Positions 6,785 to 14,328 are shown, counted from the stretch's first letter. The stretch: DNA of 17,137 nt from JACQKA01 sp964462785 (GCA_964462785.1 CAYWZA010000022.1:1-17137), one strand, 5' to 3'. A program made the numbers and translations. Notes: generated from the letters alone by a model not told the origin.

Positions 6785-8461
6785 ATGCCAGAGCGTGCCT
6801 TAAATATCCATCCTGTAGTTGACGCTCTGCTTTCTGCGCGTGGCATCACCGAAGCTGCGCGCGATCTTTTTCTCCATCCCGATTACGAGCGCGATACGCA
6901 CGACCCTTTTTTGATGCCCGATATGGAGCGCGCTGTCGAGCGCATACTGCGCGCGATGGAACGAAACGAACGTATCGCCGTCTACACCGATTTTGATTGT
7001 GACGGAATCCCAGCCGCGGTGATTGCGCATGACACGCTGCAGAAAATCGGTTTTGAGAATTTCGAGGTATACATTCCGCACCGGCACAACGAGGGCTATG
7101 GTTTTCATGTGCGCGCCATAGATGAACTTGCCGCACGCGGCGTTTCACTCATCATTACCGCCGACGTCGGCACCGTCGCGCACGTAAGTGTGGCACATGC
7201 ACAATCAATCGGTGTTGATGTTATTGTCACGGATCACCACGAACTTGGAGAGACGCTGCCTCCGGCATATGCGGTTATAAACCCAAAGCGTGCGGGGTAC
7301 CCATTCCCCGATCTGTGTGGCGCGGCAACACTTTTTAAACTTATGTATGCACTTTTAATACGCATGCGTGAGCAGGATGCCGCGTTTGCCGAGCGCGTGC
7401 CTGTGGGATGGGAAAAATGGCTTTTGGATATGGTGGGCATTGCGACAGTCGCTGATATGGTTCCCTTGGTGGAGGAGAACAGAGTACTCGCACGATTTGG
7501 ACTCATGGTGCTGCGGAAATCGCCACGCCCCGGCATTCAGGCGTTTTGCCGGAAACTACGTCTCGATCAATCAAGAATTACTGAAGATGACATCGGATTC
7601 TCAATCGCGCCGCGCATTAACGCCGCCTCCCGGATGGACAAGCCAGAGCTCGCGTTTAGATTACTTGCAACGAAAGACGTCCGCGAGGCGGAGGCGCTTG
7701 CCGGTGAGCTTGAACGGTTAAATTCGCAGCGCAAAGGCACGGTCGCTAGTCTCGTCAAAGAGGCAAAACACATCGCGCGCGAGCGGTTTGCCGATGCGCC
7801 GTGCGCAGTGCTGGGGAACCCTGATTGGAAGCCGGCGCTTTTGGGGCTTGCGGCAAATGTTCTGATGGAAGAGCGGGGCGGGGTTGTCTGCCTTTGGGGG
7901 AGGGACGGCAACGGCGCACTCAAAGGGTCCTGCCGCTCGGATGGCACGGTGAATATTATTGATATGTTCAGAGCGGCACATGTCGAAAGCGCGCTCGAAG
8001 AAGCCGGCGGGCATGCGATGGCGGGAGGATTTTCGGTGTCATTTGAACAGGTACATCATTTGCCAGACATTTTTACCCGCGCTGTTGAATCGGCGCGGGT
8101 CTCTGTGGATGCTCGCAGCGCGGCACACGACGCAGAGCTTGCTCCCGAGGATGTGGGGCGGCAGCTTTTCGATGCGCTGAGCTCCTTGCGCCCGTTTGGC
8201 ATGGGCAACCCCAAGCCGGTGTTTCGTATACCGGCGCTTACCGTGGAGAGCGTGCGCATATTCGGTAAAGAGCAATCGCATACAGAGATCACCGCGCGCG
8301 GTGATCGCGCATTGTTGCGCGCGTTTGATTTTTTCAGGACCCCCGACGAGTTTACGGTGGCTCCGCGCGTGGGCGCGCGCATAGACGCGCTCGCGACCAT
8401 CGAACGCGATTTGTTTAGGAACAGCATTACCCTGCGGCTTGTGGATATCGTGAGCGCGTAA
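6785..8461 (+). CDS. recJ: Single-stranded-DNA-specific exonuclease RecJ
   Basis: A 5'-3' exonuclease on single-stranded DNA that works in recombination and repair. The length, 558 residues, is normal. The DHH-phosphoesterase motifs are in order: YTDFDCDG (67-74, metal ligands D69/D71/D73), ITADVGT (124-130, D127), VTDHHE (148-153) and TVADMVPL, whose Asp is the fourth-motif ligand. The DHHA1 part shows LGLAANVL, KGSCRS and GGHAMAGGF. The C-terminal OB-type domain has the usual LRPFGMGNPKPVF opening. Motif II reads ADVG where VDCG is common, but the aspartate is kept. It stands between two small membrane-protein genes and is followed within 24 bases by the next start, so transcription may continue into 8485 even though that gene has its own -10 box. 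Confidence 0.95.
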   Translation: MPERALNIHPVVDALLSARGITEAARDLFLHPDYERDTHDPFLMPDMERAVERILRAMERNERIAVYTDFDCDGIPAAVIAHDTLQKIGFENFEVYIPHRHNEGYGFHVRAIDELAARGVSLIITADVGTVAHVSVAHAQSIGVDVIVTDHHELGETLPPAYAVINPKRAGYPFPDLCGAATLFKLMYALLIRMREQDAAFAERVPVGWEKWLLDMVGIATVADMVPLVEENRVLARFGLMVLRKSPRPGIQAFCRKLRLDQSRITEDDIGFSIAPRINAASRMDKPELAFRLLATKDVREAEALAGELERLNSQRKGTVASLVKEAKHIARERFADAPCAVLGNPDWKPALLGLAANVLMEERGGVVCLWGRDGNGALKGSCRSDGTVNIIDMFRAAHVESALEEAGGHAMAGGFSVSFEQVHHLPDIFTRAVESARVSVDARSAAHDAELAPEDVGRQLFDALSSLRPFGMGNPKPVFRIPALTVESVRIFGKEQSHTEITARGDRALLRAFDFFRTPDEFTVAPRVGARIDALATIERDLFRNSITLRLVDIVSA

Positions 8462-8472
8462 TAATTGTGGCG

Positions 8473-8478
8473 TACAAT
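8473..8478 (+). promoter_or_regulatory. -10 box of the membrane protein gene at 8485
   Basis: TACAAT ends six bases before the ATG at 8485. The upstream in-frame GTG at 8467 lies before this box, so 8485 is the better start. Confidence 0.55.
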
Positions 8479-8484
8479 AGATGT

Positions 8485-9114
8485 ATGCATACGGCAGTCG
8501 TTAGTGGGGCATTTCATCACGCGTGGGAGACGTTTTTGAAGCGCCCATGGTTTTTAATACAGTGCTCACTATTCCTCGTCATTATTTCAGCTGTTTCCAG
8601 TGGTGTTGTGCAAAGCGTGAGCGAAACGGGAACGGCAGCGACGGCACTCGTCATTAATTTAATTGATTTTCTTGTAGTGCAAATATTTGTTGCCCTTGCG
8701 TTCGTCACGTGGAGCTTGAAAGTATCGGACGCTGTCGAATCGGTGCGCTTTGCAGATCTATGGGCACCTCAATTTTTCTGGAAATATCTCGGCGCCTCGC
8801 TCATCATATCGGTCATTGAGATTATTGGATTCACCCTGCTTATTATCCCGGGGATTATCGCAGCAGTGCTCTTGCTGTTTGCACCATTTATCGTAGTCTC
8901 GCGCGGTTCTGCGCCGCTCGAAGCCATCAAAGAGAGTTACACCATTGGCAAGCATCACTTCTTCACTATTTTGCTGCTCATTATTGCCGTCGCTGCCGCA
9001 AACATCGCAGGAGCATTGCTGCTTGGTATTGGGTTAGTGATCAGTATTCCGATTAGTATCGTCGCCGTAGCACATGCCTTCCGCGCGCTTTCTGCGCCAA
9101 TTCCAGCCGCATAA
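8485..9114 (+). CDS. Multi-pass membrane protein, unknown function
   Basis: A 209-residue integral membrane protein with hydrophobic segments at about 22-44, 54-77, 101-139 (long enough for two) and 158-196 (again two), so probably six helices. The pattern of an amphipathic start (FHHAWETFLKRPW), a central LLIIPGIIAAVLLLFAPFIVV and then a soluble EAIKESYTIGKHHF turn resembles the loosely defined family of DUF975/YciC-like membrane proteins common in small-genome bacteria. That assignment is by resemblance only. Start chosen from the -10 box at 8473-8478; a GTG start at 8467 would add six residues. No enzymatic motif is visible. Confidence 0.8.
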   Translation: MHTAVVSGAFHHAWETFLKRPWFLIQCSLFLVIISAVSSGVVQSVSETGTAATALVINLIDFLVVQIFVALAFVTWSLKVSDAVESVRFADLWAPQFFWKYLGASLIISVIEIIGFTLLIIPGIIAAVLLLFAPFIVVSRGSAPLEAIKESYTIGKHHFFTILLLIIAVAAANIAGALLLGIGLVISIPISIVAVAHAFRALSAPIPAA

Positions 9115-9134
9115 CACATTTCAAATATGGGGAG

Positions 9135-9140
9135 TATAAT
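9135..9140 (+). promoter_or_regulatory. Consensus -10 box of the RNase H gene, leaderless start
   Basis: A perfect TATAAT ends eight bases before the ATG at 9149. The bases between are CTGTCTTT, so there is no ribosome-binding site. Confidence 0.65.
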
Positions 9141-9148
9141 CTGTCTTT

Positions 9149-9556
9149 ATGGCAGATGTGATTATTTATACCGACGGGGGGTCCAGAAACAATCCCGGTA
9201 AGGCGGGCATTGGCGCCGTGATTTATCACAACGGAGAAAAGAAAGCGGAGATTTCTGAATTTCTAGGCATTCAAACTAACAACTGGGCGGAGTATGAAGG
9301 CGCGTTCCGCGCGCTCACCAAAGCAAAAGAGTTATATCTCGAACACCTGCCCACCGAAGTGCGCATGGATAGCAAATTAGTCGTCGAGCAAATCTCACGC
9401 AATTGGAAAATAAAGGAGCCGACACTTAAGCCGCAGGCAGAGAAAATTTGGAAGCTCATGGAACATTTTCCTAATATTCGCTTCGCATACATCCCGCGCG
9501 AGCAGAATGGGGAAGCCGACGCGCTGGCAAATATGGCGATGGACCGCGGAGCTTGA
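9149..9556 (+). CDS. Ribonuclease HI family protein
   Basis: A 135-residue RNase H fold protein that should cleave the RNA strand of RNA-DNA hybrids. The four catalytic acids are present: D9 in YTDGGSRNNPG, E48 in NNWAEYEG, D74 in VRMDSKLVVEQ and D124 in NGEADALAN. The compact form without the basic protrusion of E. coli RnhA, and the order of motifs, match the RNase HI-like group that includes Bacillus YpdQ/YpeP-type proteins. Whether it is the main RNase H of the cell cannot be told from this window. It follows the membrane protein by 34 bases with a perfect TATAAT between them. Its stop codon lies inside the -35 box of the flotillin promoter. Confidence 0.93.
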   Translation: MADVIIYTDGGSRNNPGKAGIGAVIYHNGEKKAEISEFLGIQTNNWAEYEGAFRALTKAKELYLEHLPTEVRMDSKLVVEQISRNWKIKEPTLKPQAEKIWKLMEHFPNIRFAYIPREQNGEADALANMAMDRGA

Positions 9557-9581
9557 CTATCGGCAAATATTATATTAATAT
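9553..9581 (+). promoter_or_regulatory. Classical -35/-10 promoter of the flotillin gene
   Basis: TTGACT (9553-9558) and TAATAT (9576-9581) are separated by 17 bases. The predicted transcription start near 9588 leaves a leader of about 70 bases before the ATG at 9657. This contrasts with the leaderless promoters of the neighbouring genes. Confidence 0.5.
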
Positions 9582-9642
9582 CTTCGCCGGCATGTCGGTC
9601 GCCCACGGGTGATCGGCGTAGTCACTTGAAAACTGAACAGAG

Positions 9643-9648
9643 AAGGAG
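9643..9648 (+). promoter_or_regulatory. Shine-Dalgarno that sets the flotillin start
   Basis: AAGGAG with eight bases to the ATG at 9657. The in-frame GTG at 9648 overlaps the site itself and is therefore unlikely to be used. Confidence 0.75.
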
Positions 9649-9656
9649 TGTTGCAA

Positions 9657-11027
9657 ATGCTAACATCCATACTAGGAGCTATGTTCTCTTGGACGGCAGT
9701 GGTCGTCCTCGCGGGGCTGGTGGTTACAGTGCTGGTTGTGTCCTTTTTCTTCCGCATCGTCGTGCCGACCAACGTGGTCCACATCGTGCAGTCGAAGAAG
9801 AAGACCACCTCATATGGCACTGGCAAGGGCTCGGGCAACGTCTATTATCGGTGGCCGAGTTCGCTGCCGTACATCGGCGTTACAACCATCGAGTTGCCGG
9901 TCTCCAACTTCGATCTCGCCCTCAAGGATTACGAGGGTTACGATACTGATCGCGTGCCGTTCAAAGTCGACGTGGTTGCTTTCTACAGAATCGGCGACAC
10001 TGAGATGGCTGCGCAGCGTGTAAAAGACATCGACGAGTTGAAGAACCAACTCGAGCAGATTACGCAAGGTGCGGTCCGTAAGGTCCTCGCCGGCAGCAAG
10101 ATTGACAACATCATGCTCGAGCGGGCTAAGTTTGGCAACGCGTTCACTGAAGAGGTGCAGACGCAGCTCACTCAATGGGGCGTTGACTCGGTGAAGTCCA
10201 TGGAGCTCATGGACATTCGCGACGGACACGGCTCCAAGGTTATTTCCAACATCATGGCGAAAAAGACTTCGCACATCGAGATGGAAAGCCGTACCGAAGT
10301 AGCTAAAAACATGCAGGTTGCTGAGACTGCAGAGATTGAGGCAAAGCAGACCGTTGAAGTGCGCCGCCAGCAGGCGGAGCAGGCGGTTGGCGAACGTACG
10401 GCTGAAAAGGCAAAGATGGTTGGCATTGCCGAACAGAGGTCCCAGCAAGAAGTGCTAGAGCAACAAAAAGAGACCAAGTCTCGCGAGATGTCGGTGGCGC
10501 AAGTTGCACAGGTTCGGCAGGCTGAGATTACCCGTGAACAACAGGTGGTCGCAGCCGAGCAGGATAAGCAGACCCGTATCATCATGGCGGACGGTCATTT
10601 ACAGGCTCAGCAAAAAGAAGCCGAAGCCATCAAGGTGGTCGGTTTTGCAAAAGCTGAGGCAGAGAAGGCAATGCAGCTAGCACCAGTTGCTGCTCAAATC
10701 GAGCTCGCAAAAGAGATCGGTGCCAACGAGGGTTATCAGGGTTATCTGGTGTCACTCAAGACTGTCGAGGCTTATATTGCAGTTGGTTCCGAACAAGCAA
10801 AGGCACTTGCAAAAGCCGACGTGAAGGTCATATCGAATACCGGTGATCCTGTCACTGGCATCAACAGCGTTGCACAATTGATGACACCAAATGGGGGTCT
10901 CGCTATTGGGGGGATGCTTGAGGCGCTCAGCAACACGCCTGAAGGTGGCGCGCTTCTCTCGGCATTTAAGCAAACTGCTAAAGCGGCACTGAATGGCAAA
11001 GGCCATAACCAAGAGGCAAACAGCTAA
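9657..11027 (+). CDS. Flotillin-like SPFH-domain membrane protein
   Basis: A 456-residue scaffold protein of the flotillin/SPFH type; such proteins form oligomers on the inner face of membrane microdomains. One membrane segment lies at about 12-33. The SPFH domain spans about 33-210 (VVPTNVVHIVQSKKKT ... PVSNFDLALKDYEGYDTDRVPFKVDVVAFYRIGD ... WGVDSVKSMELMDIRD). A long coiled coil rich in Ala, Glu and Gln runs from about 200 to 360, including several KAEAEKA-like stretches. The C-terminus has a Gly-rich part (NGGLAIGGMLEAL). It has its own promoter, a 70-base leader, a Shine-Dalgarno and a strong terminator. Codon choice leans to TTC, AAC, AAG and GAG more than in recJ, which suggests high expression or a different origin. 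No NfeD-type partner gene is adjacent. Confidence 0.9.
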   Translation: MLTSILGAMFSWTAVVVLAGLVVTVLVVSFFFRIVVPTNVVHIVQSKKKTTSYGTGKGSGNVYYRWPSSLPYIGVTTIELPVSNFDLALKDYEGYDTDRVPFKVDVVAFYRIGDTEMAAQRVKDIDELKNQLEQITQGAVRKVLAGSKIDNIMLERAKFGNAFTEEVQTQLTQWGVDSVKSMELMDIRDGHGSKVISNIMAKKTSHIEMESRTEVAKNMQVAETAEIEAKQTVEVRRQQAEQAVGERTAEKAKMVGIAEQRSQQEVLEQQKETKSREMSVAQVAQVRQAEITREQQVVAAEQDKQTRIIMADGHLQAQQKEAEAIKVVGFAKAEAEKAMQLAPVAAQIELAKEIGANEGYQGYLVSLKTVEAYIAVGSEQAKALAKADVKVISNTGDPVTGINSVAQLMTPNGGLAIGGMLEALSNTPEGGALLSAFKQTAKAALNGKGHNQEANS

Positions 11028-11048
11028 ACTGACAGGCGATGTTATACA

Positions 11049-11076
11049 GAGCGGGTTCTCGGACCCGCTCTTTTTT
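11049..11076 (+). terminator. Rho-independent terminator of the flotillin gene
   Basis: A perfect 8-bp stem (GAGCGGGT / ACCCGCTC) with a 6-base loop is followed by six T at 11071-11076, a textbook terminator 21 bases after the stop codon. Confidence 0.93.
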
Positions 11077-11089
11077 ATGCGTGAGGTTT

Positions 11090-11098
11090 TGTTATGAT
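11090..11098 (+). promoter_or_regulatory. Extended -10 of mscL, leaderless start
   Basis: TGTTATGAT is TGn plus TATGAT (five of six). Seven bases separate it from the ATG at 11106. The earlier in-frame ATG at 11094 lies within the box and is therefore rejected. Confidence 0.6.
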
Positions 11099-11105
11099 GT
11101 TTTGT

Positions 11106-11435
11106 ATGGAAACATCAGTGGGGGACGTCAAACCCAGTACACTGCACGGCTTTTTAGATTTCATTAAAGACCGAGGGGTGGTGGGGCTTGCCATTGGTTT
11201 CATTATGGGTGGGGCGGTGACGAAAACGGTGTCATCACTTGTCGACGATGTGATCAATCCGCTTATTGGTATCGTTGCCGGCTCACACCTCAACCTTTCT
11301 GAAATGACTATTGGCGTGGTGAAAGTGGGTAGTTTCATTAACAATTTCATCAATCTCCTCGTTATCGCTGCGGTCGTGTACTTCATTTTCTACAAGGCAT
11401 TACGACTCGATAAACTCGAAAAACCGAAGACTTGA
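11106..11435 (+). CDS. mscL: Large-conductance mechanosensitive channel MscL
   Basis: A 109-residue channel that opens under membrane tension to release solutes on osmotic downshock. The signature of the first helix is clear: GFLDFIKDRGVVGLAIGFIMGGAVTKTVSSLVDDVINPLIG at about 15-55, matching the family's glycine- and alanine-spaced TM1. A short periplasmic loop (about 56-73) precedes VGSFINNFINLLVIAAVVYFIFY, the second helix at about 74-98. The protein is shorter than the usual 125-150 residues because the C-terminal cytoplasmic helix bundle is almost missing (ALRLDKLEKPKT only). Single gene, leaderless start by the -10 box at 11090-11098. Its stop codon falls in the -35 box of the next gene. 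Confidence 0.93.
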   Translation: METSVGDVKPSTLHGFLDFIKDRGVVGLAIGFIMGGAVTKTVSSLVDDVINPLIGIVAGSHLNLSEMTIGVVKVGSFINNFINLLVIAAVVYFIFYKALRLDKLEKPKT

Positions 11436-11460
11436 AGCGTGTCGGTTGCTCTGGTAGGTT
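11432..11460 (+). promoter_or_regulatory. -35/-10 promoter of the HAD gene
   Basis: TTGAAG (11432-11437) and TAGGTT (11455-11460, preceded by TGG) are 17 bases apart. A start near 11467 leaves a leader of about 23 bases carrying the Shine-Dalgarno AAAAGGAAG just before the ATG at 11490. Confidence 0.45.
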
Positions 11461-11489
11461 GAGGCGAGATCAAAAAGGAAGTAAACAAC

Positions 11490-12164
11490 ATGCACAGCGT
11501 CAAGCTGGGGATTTATGATTTGGATCAATGCTTTTTCGACACACCAAAAGCACACCCAATTTTTGCCGAGCGCTTTTTACGTGTGCTCGATATGTTTGAG
11601 CTCGATGAGGCGGTTCGAACGAAGGCGGCAACCATGTTGCAGAGTGGGTGGGTCATGAGTGCCGTGCGTGAATGCAACCTCCCGCAAGGTGTGGCGCAAG
11701 CCCTTGTCAGCGCCTACCGATTGTTTGAGCTGCCGCTCATGGATTATTCCTATGGCGATCTCCATCACATCCAGACATTGCCGCATGAGAAGGTGCTGGT
11801 AACCACCGGCTTTCCGGAATTACAGCATCACAAAGTGGATCGTCTGGGTGTGCGCCAGCTCTTCAGTGCAATTCATATTGATACAGTATCAGAAACAGGG
11901 GAGCATCGTGGCAAGGAGGATATTTTCAGAGACATCATGGAAGCACGCAATCTGAAACCACATCAGATCATGGTAGTCGGAGATAATCCGAAAGCGGAGC
12001 TGGGAGCGGGGAGTCGCCTTGGTATGTGGACGGTGCAGACGTTGCGTCCCAAAGTGGAGCACTGGGATGGAGCTCATGCCCATATAACTTCGTTTGCTGA
12101 ACTTAAACCGCTTATCGCAGCGCTCGATGCAATGTTTCGTGCGCGGTCGTGTTCCAAAACGTAA
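11490..12164 (+). CDS. HAD superfamily hydrolase
   Basis: A 224-residue haloacid-dehalogenase-like phosphohydrolase. Motif I is IYDLDQCFFDT with D10 (nucleophile) and D12; motif II is VLVTTG (T105 or T106); motif III is probably K142 in HRGKEDIF; motif IV is VVGDNPKAELGAG with D165 and E170 replacing the more usual second Asp. The helical cap lies between motifs I and II (about 19-90). The substrate cannot be read from the sequence; the family includes phosphoglycolate phosphatase-like and nucleotidase-like enzymes. Translation starts from a Shine-Dalgarno, unlike the neighbouring mscL. The next gene follows after 25 bases with its own Shine-Dalgarno and shares the terminator at 12448. Confidence 0.85.
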   Translation: MHSVKLGIYDLDQCFFDTPKAHPIFAERFLRVLDMFELDEAVRTKAATMLQSGWVMSAVRECNLPQGVAQALVSAYRLFELPLMDYSYGDLHHIQTLPHEKVLVTTGFPELQHHKVDRLGVRQLFSAIHIDTVSETGEHRGKEDIFRDIMEARNLKPHQIMVVGDNPKAELGAGSRLGMWTVQTLRPKVEHWDGAHAHITSFAELKPLIAALDAMFRARSCSKT

Positions 12165-12189
12165 ACCAGCACATCAGAAGGAAAGCCAC

Positions 12190-12435
12190 ATGACAAACAC
12201 TGCCGTAAAACAACCGTACAGCACCATCGCAACAATCCTCGCTATGTGCTATGGATCCGAAACTCGAATGGGAAAAAAGGTTGCGGAAATGTATGACAAG
12301 CACATGGCGATGGGGGAATTCAAAAAGTGCCGCAACATGATTGATGCGGCGCTTAAGCGGGCAAAGACAAAGCCGGAGACGTTATCTCCTCTGCGCCAGA
12401 TCTTGCTGTGGCGTACGCGGCAAGAGTTGTTGTAA
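12190..12435 (+). CDS. 81-residue basic helical protein, unknown
   Basis: The start is set by AGAAGGAAAG (12177-12186) just before the ATG at 12190; the longer open frame upstream overlaps the HAD gene and lacks a start signal. The protein is hydrophilic, basic and predicted mostly helical (MGKKVAEMYDKHMAMGEFKKCRNMIDAALKRAK). The part EMYDKHMAMGEFKKCRNMIDAAL has the spacing of a TPR-like helix hairpin, but one alone is not proof. It forms a two-gene unit with the HAD hydrolase and ends at a strong terminator. No known family is recognised; a nucleic-acid or protein-binding partner of the HAD enzyme is possible. Confidence 0.75.
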   Translation: MTNTAVKQPYSTIATILAMCYGSETRMGKKVAEMYDKHMAMGEFKKCRNMIDAALKRAKTKPETLSPLRQILLWRTRQELL

Positions 12436-12447
12436 TAGGGAAGGGAC

Positions 12448-12474
12448 AAAGAGGTGCGAAAGCACCTCTTTTTT
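12448..12474 (+). terminator. Rho-independent terminator after the HAD unit
   Basis: A 10-bp stem (AAAGAGGTGC / GCACCTCTTT) closed by a GAAA tetraloop, ending in a run of six T (12469-12474). The comEC start lies only 14 bases further on. Confidence 0.95.
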
Positions 12475-12482
12475 GTTAGCGT
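12474..12482 (+). promoter_or_regulatory. Weak extended -10 before comEC
   Basis: TGTTAGCGT fits TGn-TAnnnT and ends six bases before the ATG at 12489. The hexamer match is poor (three of six), and the only support is the same spacing as at other genes and the absence of a Shine-Dalgarno. Confidence 0.3.
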
Positions 12483-12488
12483 GCACTG

Positions 12489-13982
12489 ATGTCGGCGCGC
12501 AATATATGGAGCGTACTCGCGGGGTTTTTTCTTGGAGTTGCTGTCGCTGAGATGGTTCCGGGTATTGCCCTCTCGTTGTTTTTTGCACTCTTGAGTGTGA
12601 CGGTTATCGTTTCTGCGCGCGGCAGGATAGCGGTGAGTATTGCTCTCGTGTGTATTGCGGCGAGCGTTGGCGCACTGCGTGTGTATGTTGCCGATGTGCG
12701 TGCGGCGAGTCCGCTTGATTCACTCGTGGGTGAGCGAATCATTCTCGAGGGGCGGGTAGCAGACGAGCCGGACAAGCGTGACACCTCCGTTCGTCTCACT
12801 ATTGCACCGAATACGGTGCACACAGTGCAGGGAGAGGAATATGGATTGAAGAGCTCGCCGCACGTGCTGGTGCCCGTGCCGCTCCCCGCAGATTTTTCAT
12901 ATGGAGATATCGTGCGCATTTCCGGCGTGCCTGAGCGCCCTGAAAGTTTTGAAAGCAATAACGGTCGCACGTTTGATTATACCGGCTACCTCTCCGCGCG
13001 CGATATATATTTTGAAATGCCGTTTGCAACGATCGAGCCTATAAAGCGGGGAGGGTGGAGTGTGCGCGGCACGCTTTTTGCAATGAAGCAGATGTATCTC
13101 GACGGGCTCGCTCGTGCGCTTCCCGAGCCACACGCGGCGCTCGCGGGTGGTATCACCGTGGGCGACAAGCGCTCGCTCGGTGAAAAGCTCACGAATCAGT
13201 TCCGCGAGACGGGGCTCGTACACATTGTGGTCCTTTCCGGATACAACATCACACTGATAGTCGGCGTGCTGATGCTCATTGTACGCAATGCGCCGCTCGC
13301 AACACGATTTGTATTCGGGGCAGGAGTGATTGTCGCTTTCGTGCTTATGACGGGCGCATCGGCGACGGGCGTGCGCGCAGGCGCGATGGCCGTACTTGCA
13401 CTGCTCGCAGCGGCTTCATATCGGAAATATGCCATTGACCGCGCGCTAGCGCTCACGGCTGCGGGCATGGTGCTTTGGAACCCGCATACGCTTCTCTATG
13501 ATCCGGGATTCCAATTAAGCGTGATCGCTACGATAGGTCTCATACACTACGCGCCATTTTTTGAGGAAAAATTGCAATGGCTCACGCAGCGGCTTGAGCT
13601 GCGCTCCATTGCTGCAGCAACGCTGGGAACGCAGGTGATGGTATTGCCGCTCCTCATATACCAAACAGGCATGCTCTCACTCATTTCGGTACCCGCGAAT
13701 CTTTTCATATTGCCCGCAATTCCGCTCGCGATGATTGCGTCATTCGTCACTGGAGTTTGCACTTTCATATATGAAAGTGCAGGAATCGTAGTGGGGTTTC
13801 CGGCGTACGCACTGCTCTCATATGTCATACACGCAACCGAATTTTTCGCGCACATTCCCCTTGGTGCTATAGAACTGCCCGCCTTCTCATTCGGGTGGGT
13901 TGCCGCACTGTATGTAATTGTGGGTACCGCATTTCATGTATACAAAAAGAGCGGCACGAAGCCGCTCTCAGTCATCATTTAG
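12489..13982 (+). CDS. comEC: ComEC/Rec2 competence protein, membrane-channel part
   Basis: A 497-residue polytopic protein matching the N-terminal and central parts of ComEC, the channel that passes single-stranded DNA across the inner membrane during transformation. Two hydrophobic segments at about 5-65 are followed by an extracytoplasmic OB-like region (about 75-185, with GERIILEGRVADEPD and GDIVRISGVPE) and then the Competence domain from about 200, showing LAGGITVGDKRSLGEKLTNQFRETGLVHIVVLSGYNITL and about eight hydrophobic helices. The C-terminal metallo-beta-lactamase domain present in many ComEC proteins is absent. It is found as a separate gene at 15484, beyond an opposite-strand block. 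The last codons contain the terminator of the minus-strand gene, and the two genes overlap tail to tail by 8 bp. Confidence 0.93.
   Translation: MSARNIWSVLAGFFLGVAVAEMVPGIALSLFFALLSVTVIVSARGRIAVSIALVCIAASVGALRVYVADVRAASPLDSLVGERIILEGRVADEPDKRDTSVRLTIAPNTVHTVQGEEYGLKSSPHVLVPVPLPADFSYGDIVRISGVPERPESFESNNGRTFDYTGYLSARDIYFEMPFATIEPIKRGGWSVRGTLFAMKQMYLDGLARALPEPHAALAGGITVGDKRSLGEKLTNQFRETGLVHIVVLSGYNITLIVGVLMLIVRNAPLATRFVFGAGVIVAFVLMTGASATGVRAGAMAVLALLAAASYRKYAIDRALALTAAGMVLWNPHTLLYDPGFQLSVIATIGLIHYAPFFEEKLQWLTQRLELRSIAAATLGTQVMVLPLLIYQTGMLSLISVPANLFILPAIPLAMIASFVTGVCTFIYESAGIVVGFPAYALLSYVIHATEFFAHIPLGAIELPAFSFGWVAALYVIVGTAFHVYKKSGTKPLSVII
13944..13968 (-). terminator. Minus-strand terminator inside the comEC 3' end
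   Basis: Read on the minus strand, an 8-bp stem (AGAGCGGC / GCCGCTCT) with a 5-base loop is followed by five T (13948-13944). It terminates the minus-strand membrane-protein gene that stops at 13975, yet lies within comEC coding sequence (SGTKPLSVII end). Confidence 0.85.
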
Positions 13983-14328
13983 TTTTTTCAGGCGTGTTGC
14001 CGGAACATTTCGAACACGTATACGCATCCCACGTTGCAATGTGGTATGCAAACCACACACCGAAGGCGCTCGATCCAAACCACAATATTGCCCCCGGTAT
14101 CCAACTCACAAAAAAGAAAGAGGCAACCATAAAGAAGTACCCTCCGTTAACGAAAGATGCGGGGATCATGAACAACGCAATCAACTTCGCGCTCCACAGT
14201 CGTTTTGGAAAGCTTTCCCCGTAGATTTTGCGCTGAGCACGGTCTGCTATTGGCGCTGCGACAAGCACAAACAGGAGCAACACAATCACATATGGGTAGA
14301 TAAGATTCAACAAAGAAGCCACGGTCAT
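13975..14328 (-). CDS. Small three-helix membrane protein, unknown
   Basis: A 117-residue protein with hydrophobic segments at about 8-27, 47-71 and 75-99 and a short cytoplasmic-type tail carrying a CxxC (C105, C108). The loop between the first two segments is basic (DRAQRKIYGESFPKRLW). On the minus strand GGGAG lies seven bases before the ATG and is its likely ribosome-binding site. It follows the superoxide dismutase gene by 77 bases in the same direction with no terminator seen between, so the two may be cotranscribed. It ends at the terminator at 13944-13968. No family is recognised. The overlap with comEC is only 8 bp, and the membrane layout argues that it is real. Confidence 0.75.
   Translation of the reverse strand: MTVASLLNLIYPYVIVLLLFVLVAAPIADRAQRKIYGESFPKRLWSAKLIALFMIPASFVNGGYFFMVASFFFVSWIPGAILWFGSSAFGVWFAYHIATWDAYTCSKCSGNTPEKTK

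Noticed and set aside
9810..10448. 212-residue minus-strand open frame opposite the flotillin gene
   Set aside because: A Leu-rich antisense frame of a gene whose SPFH and coiled-coil parts are evident.
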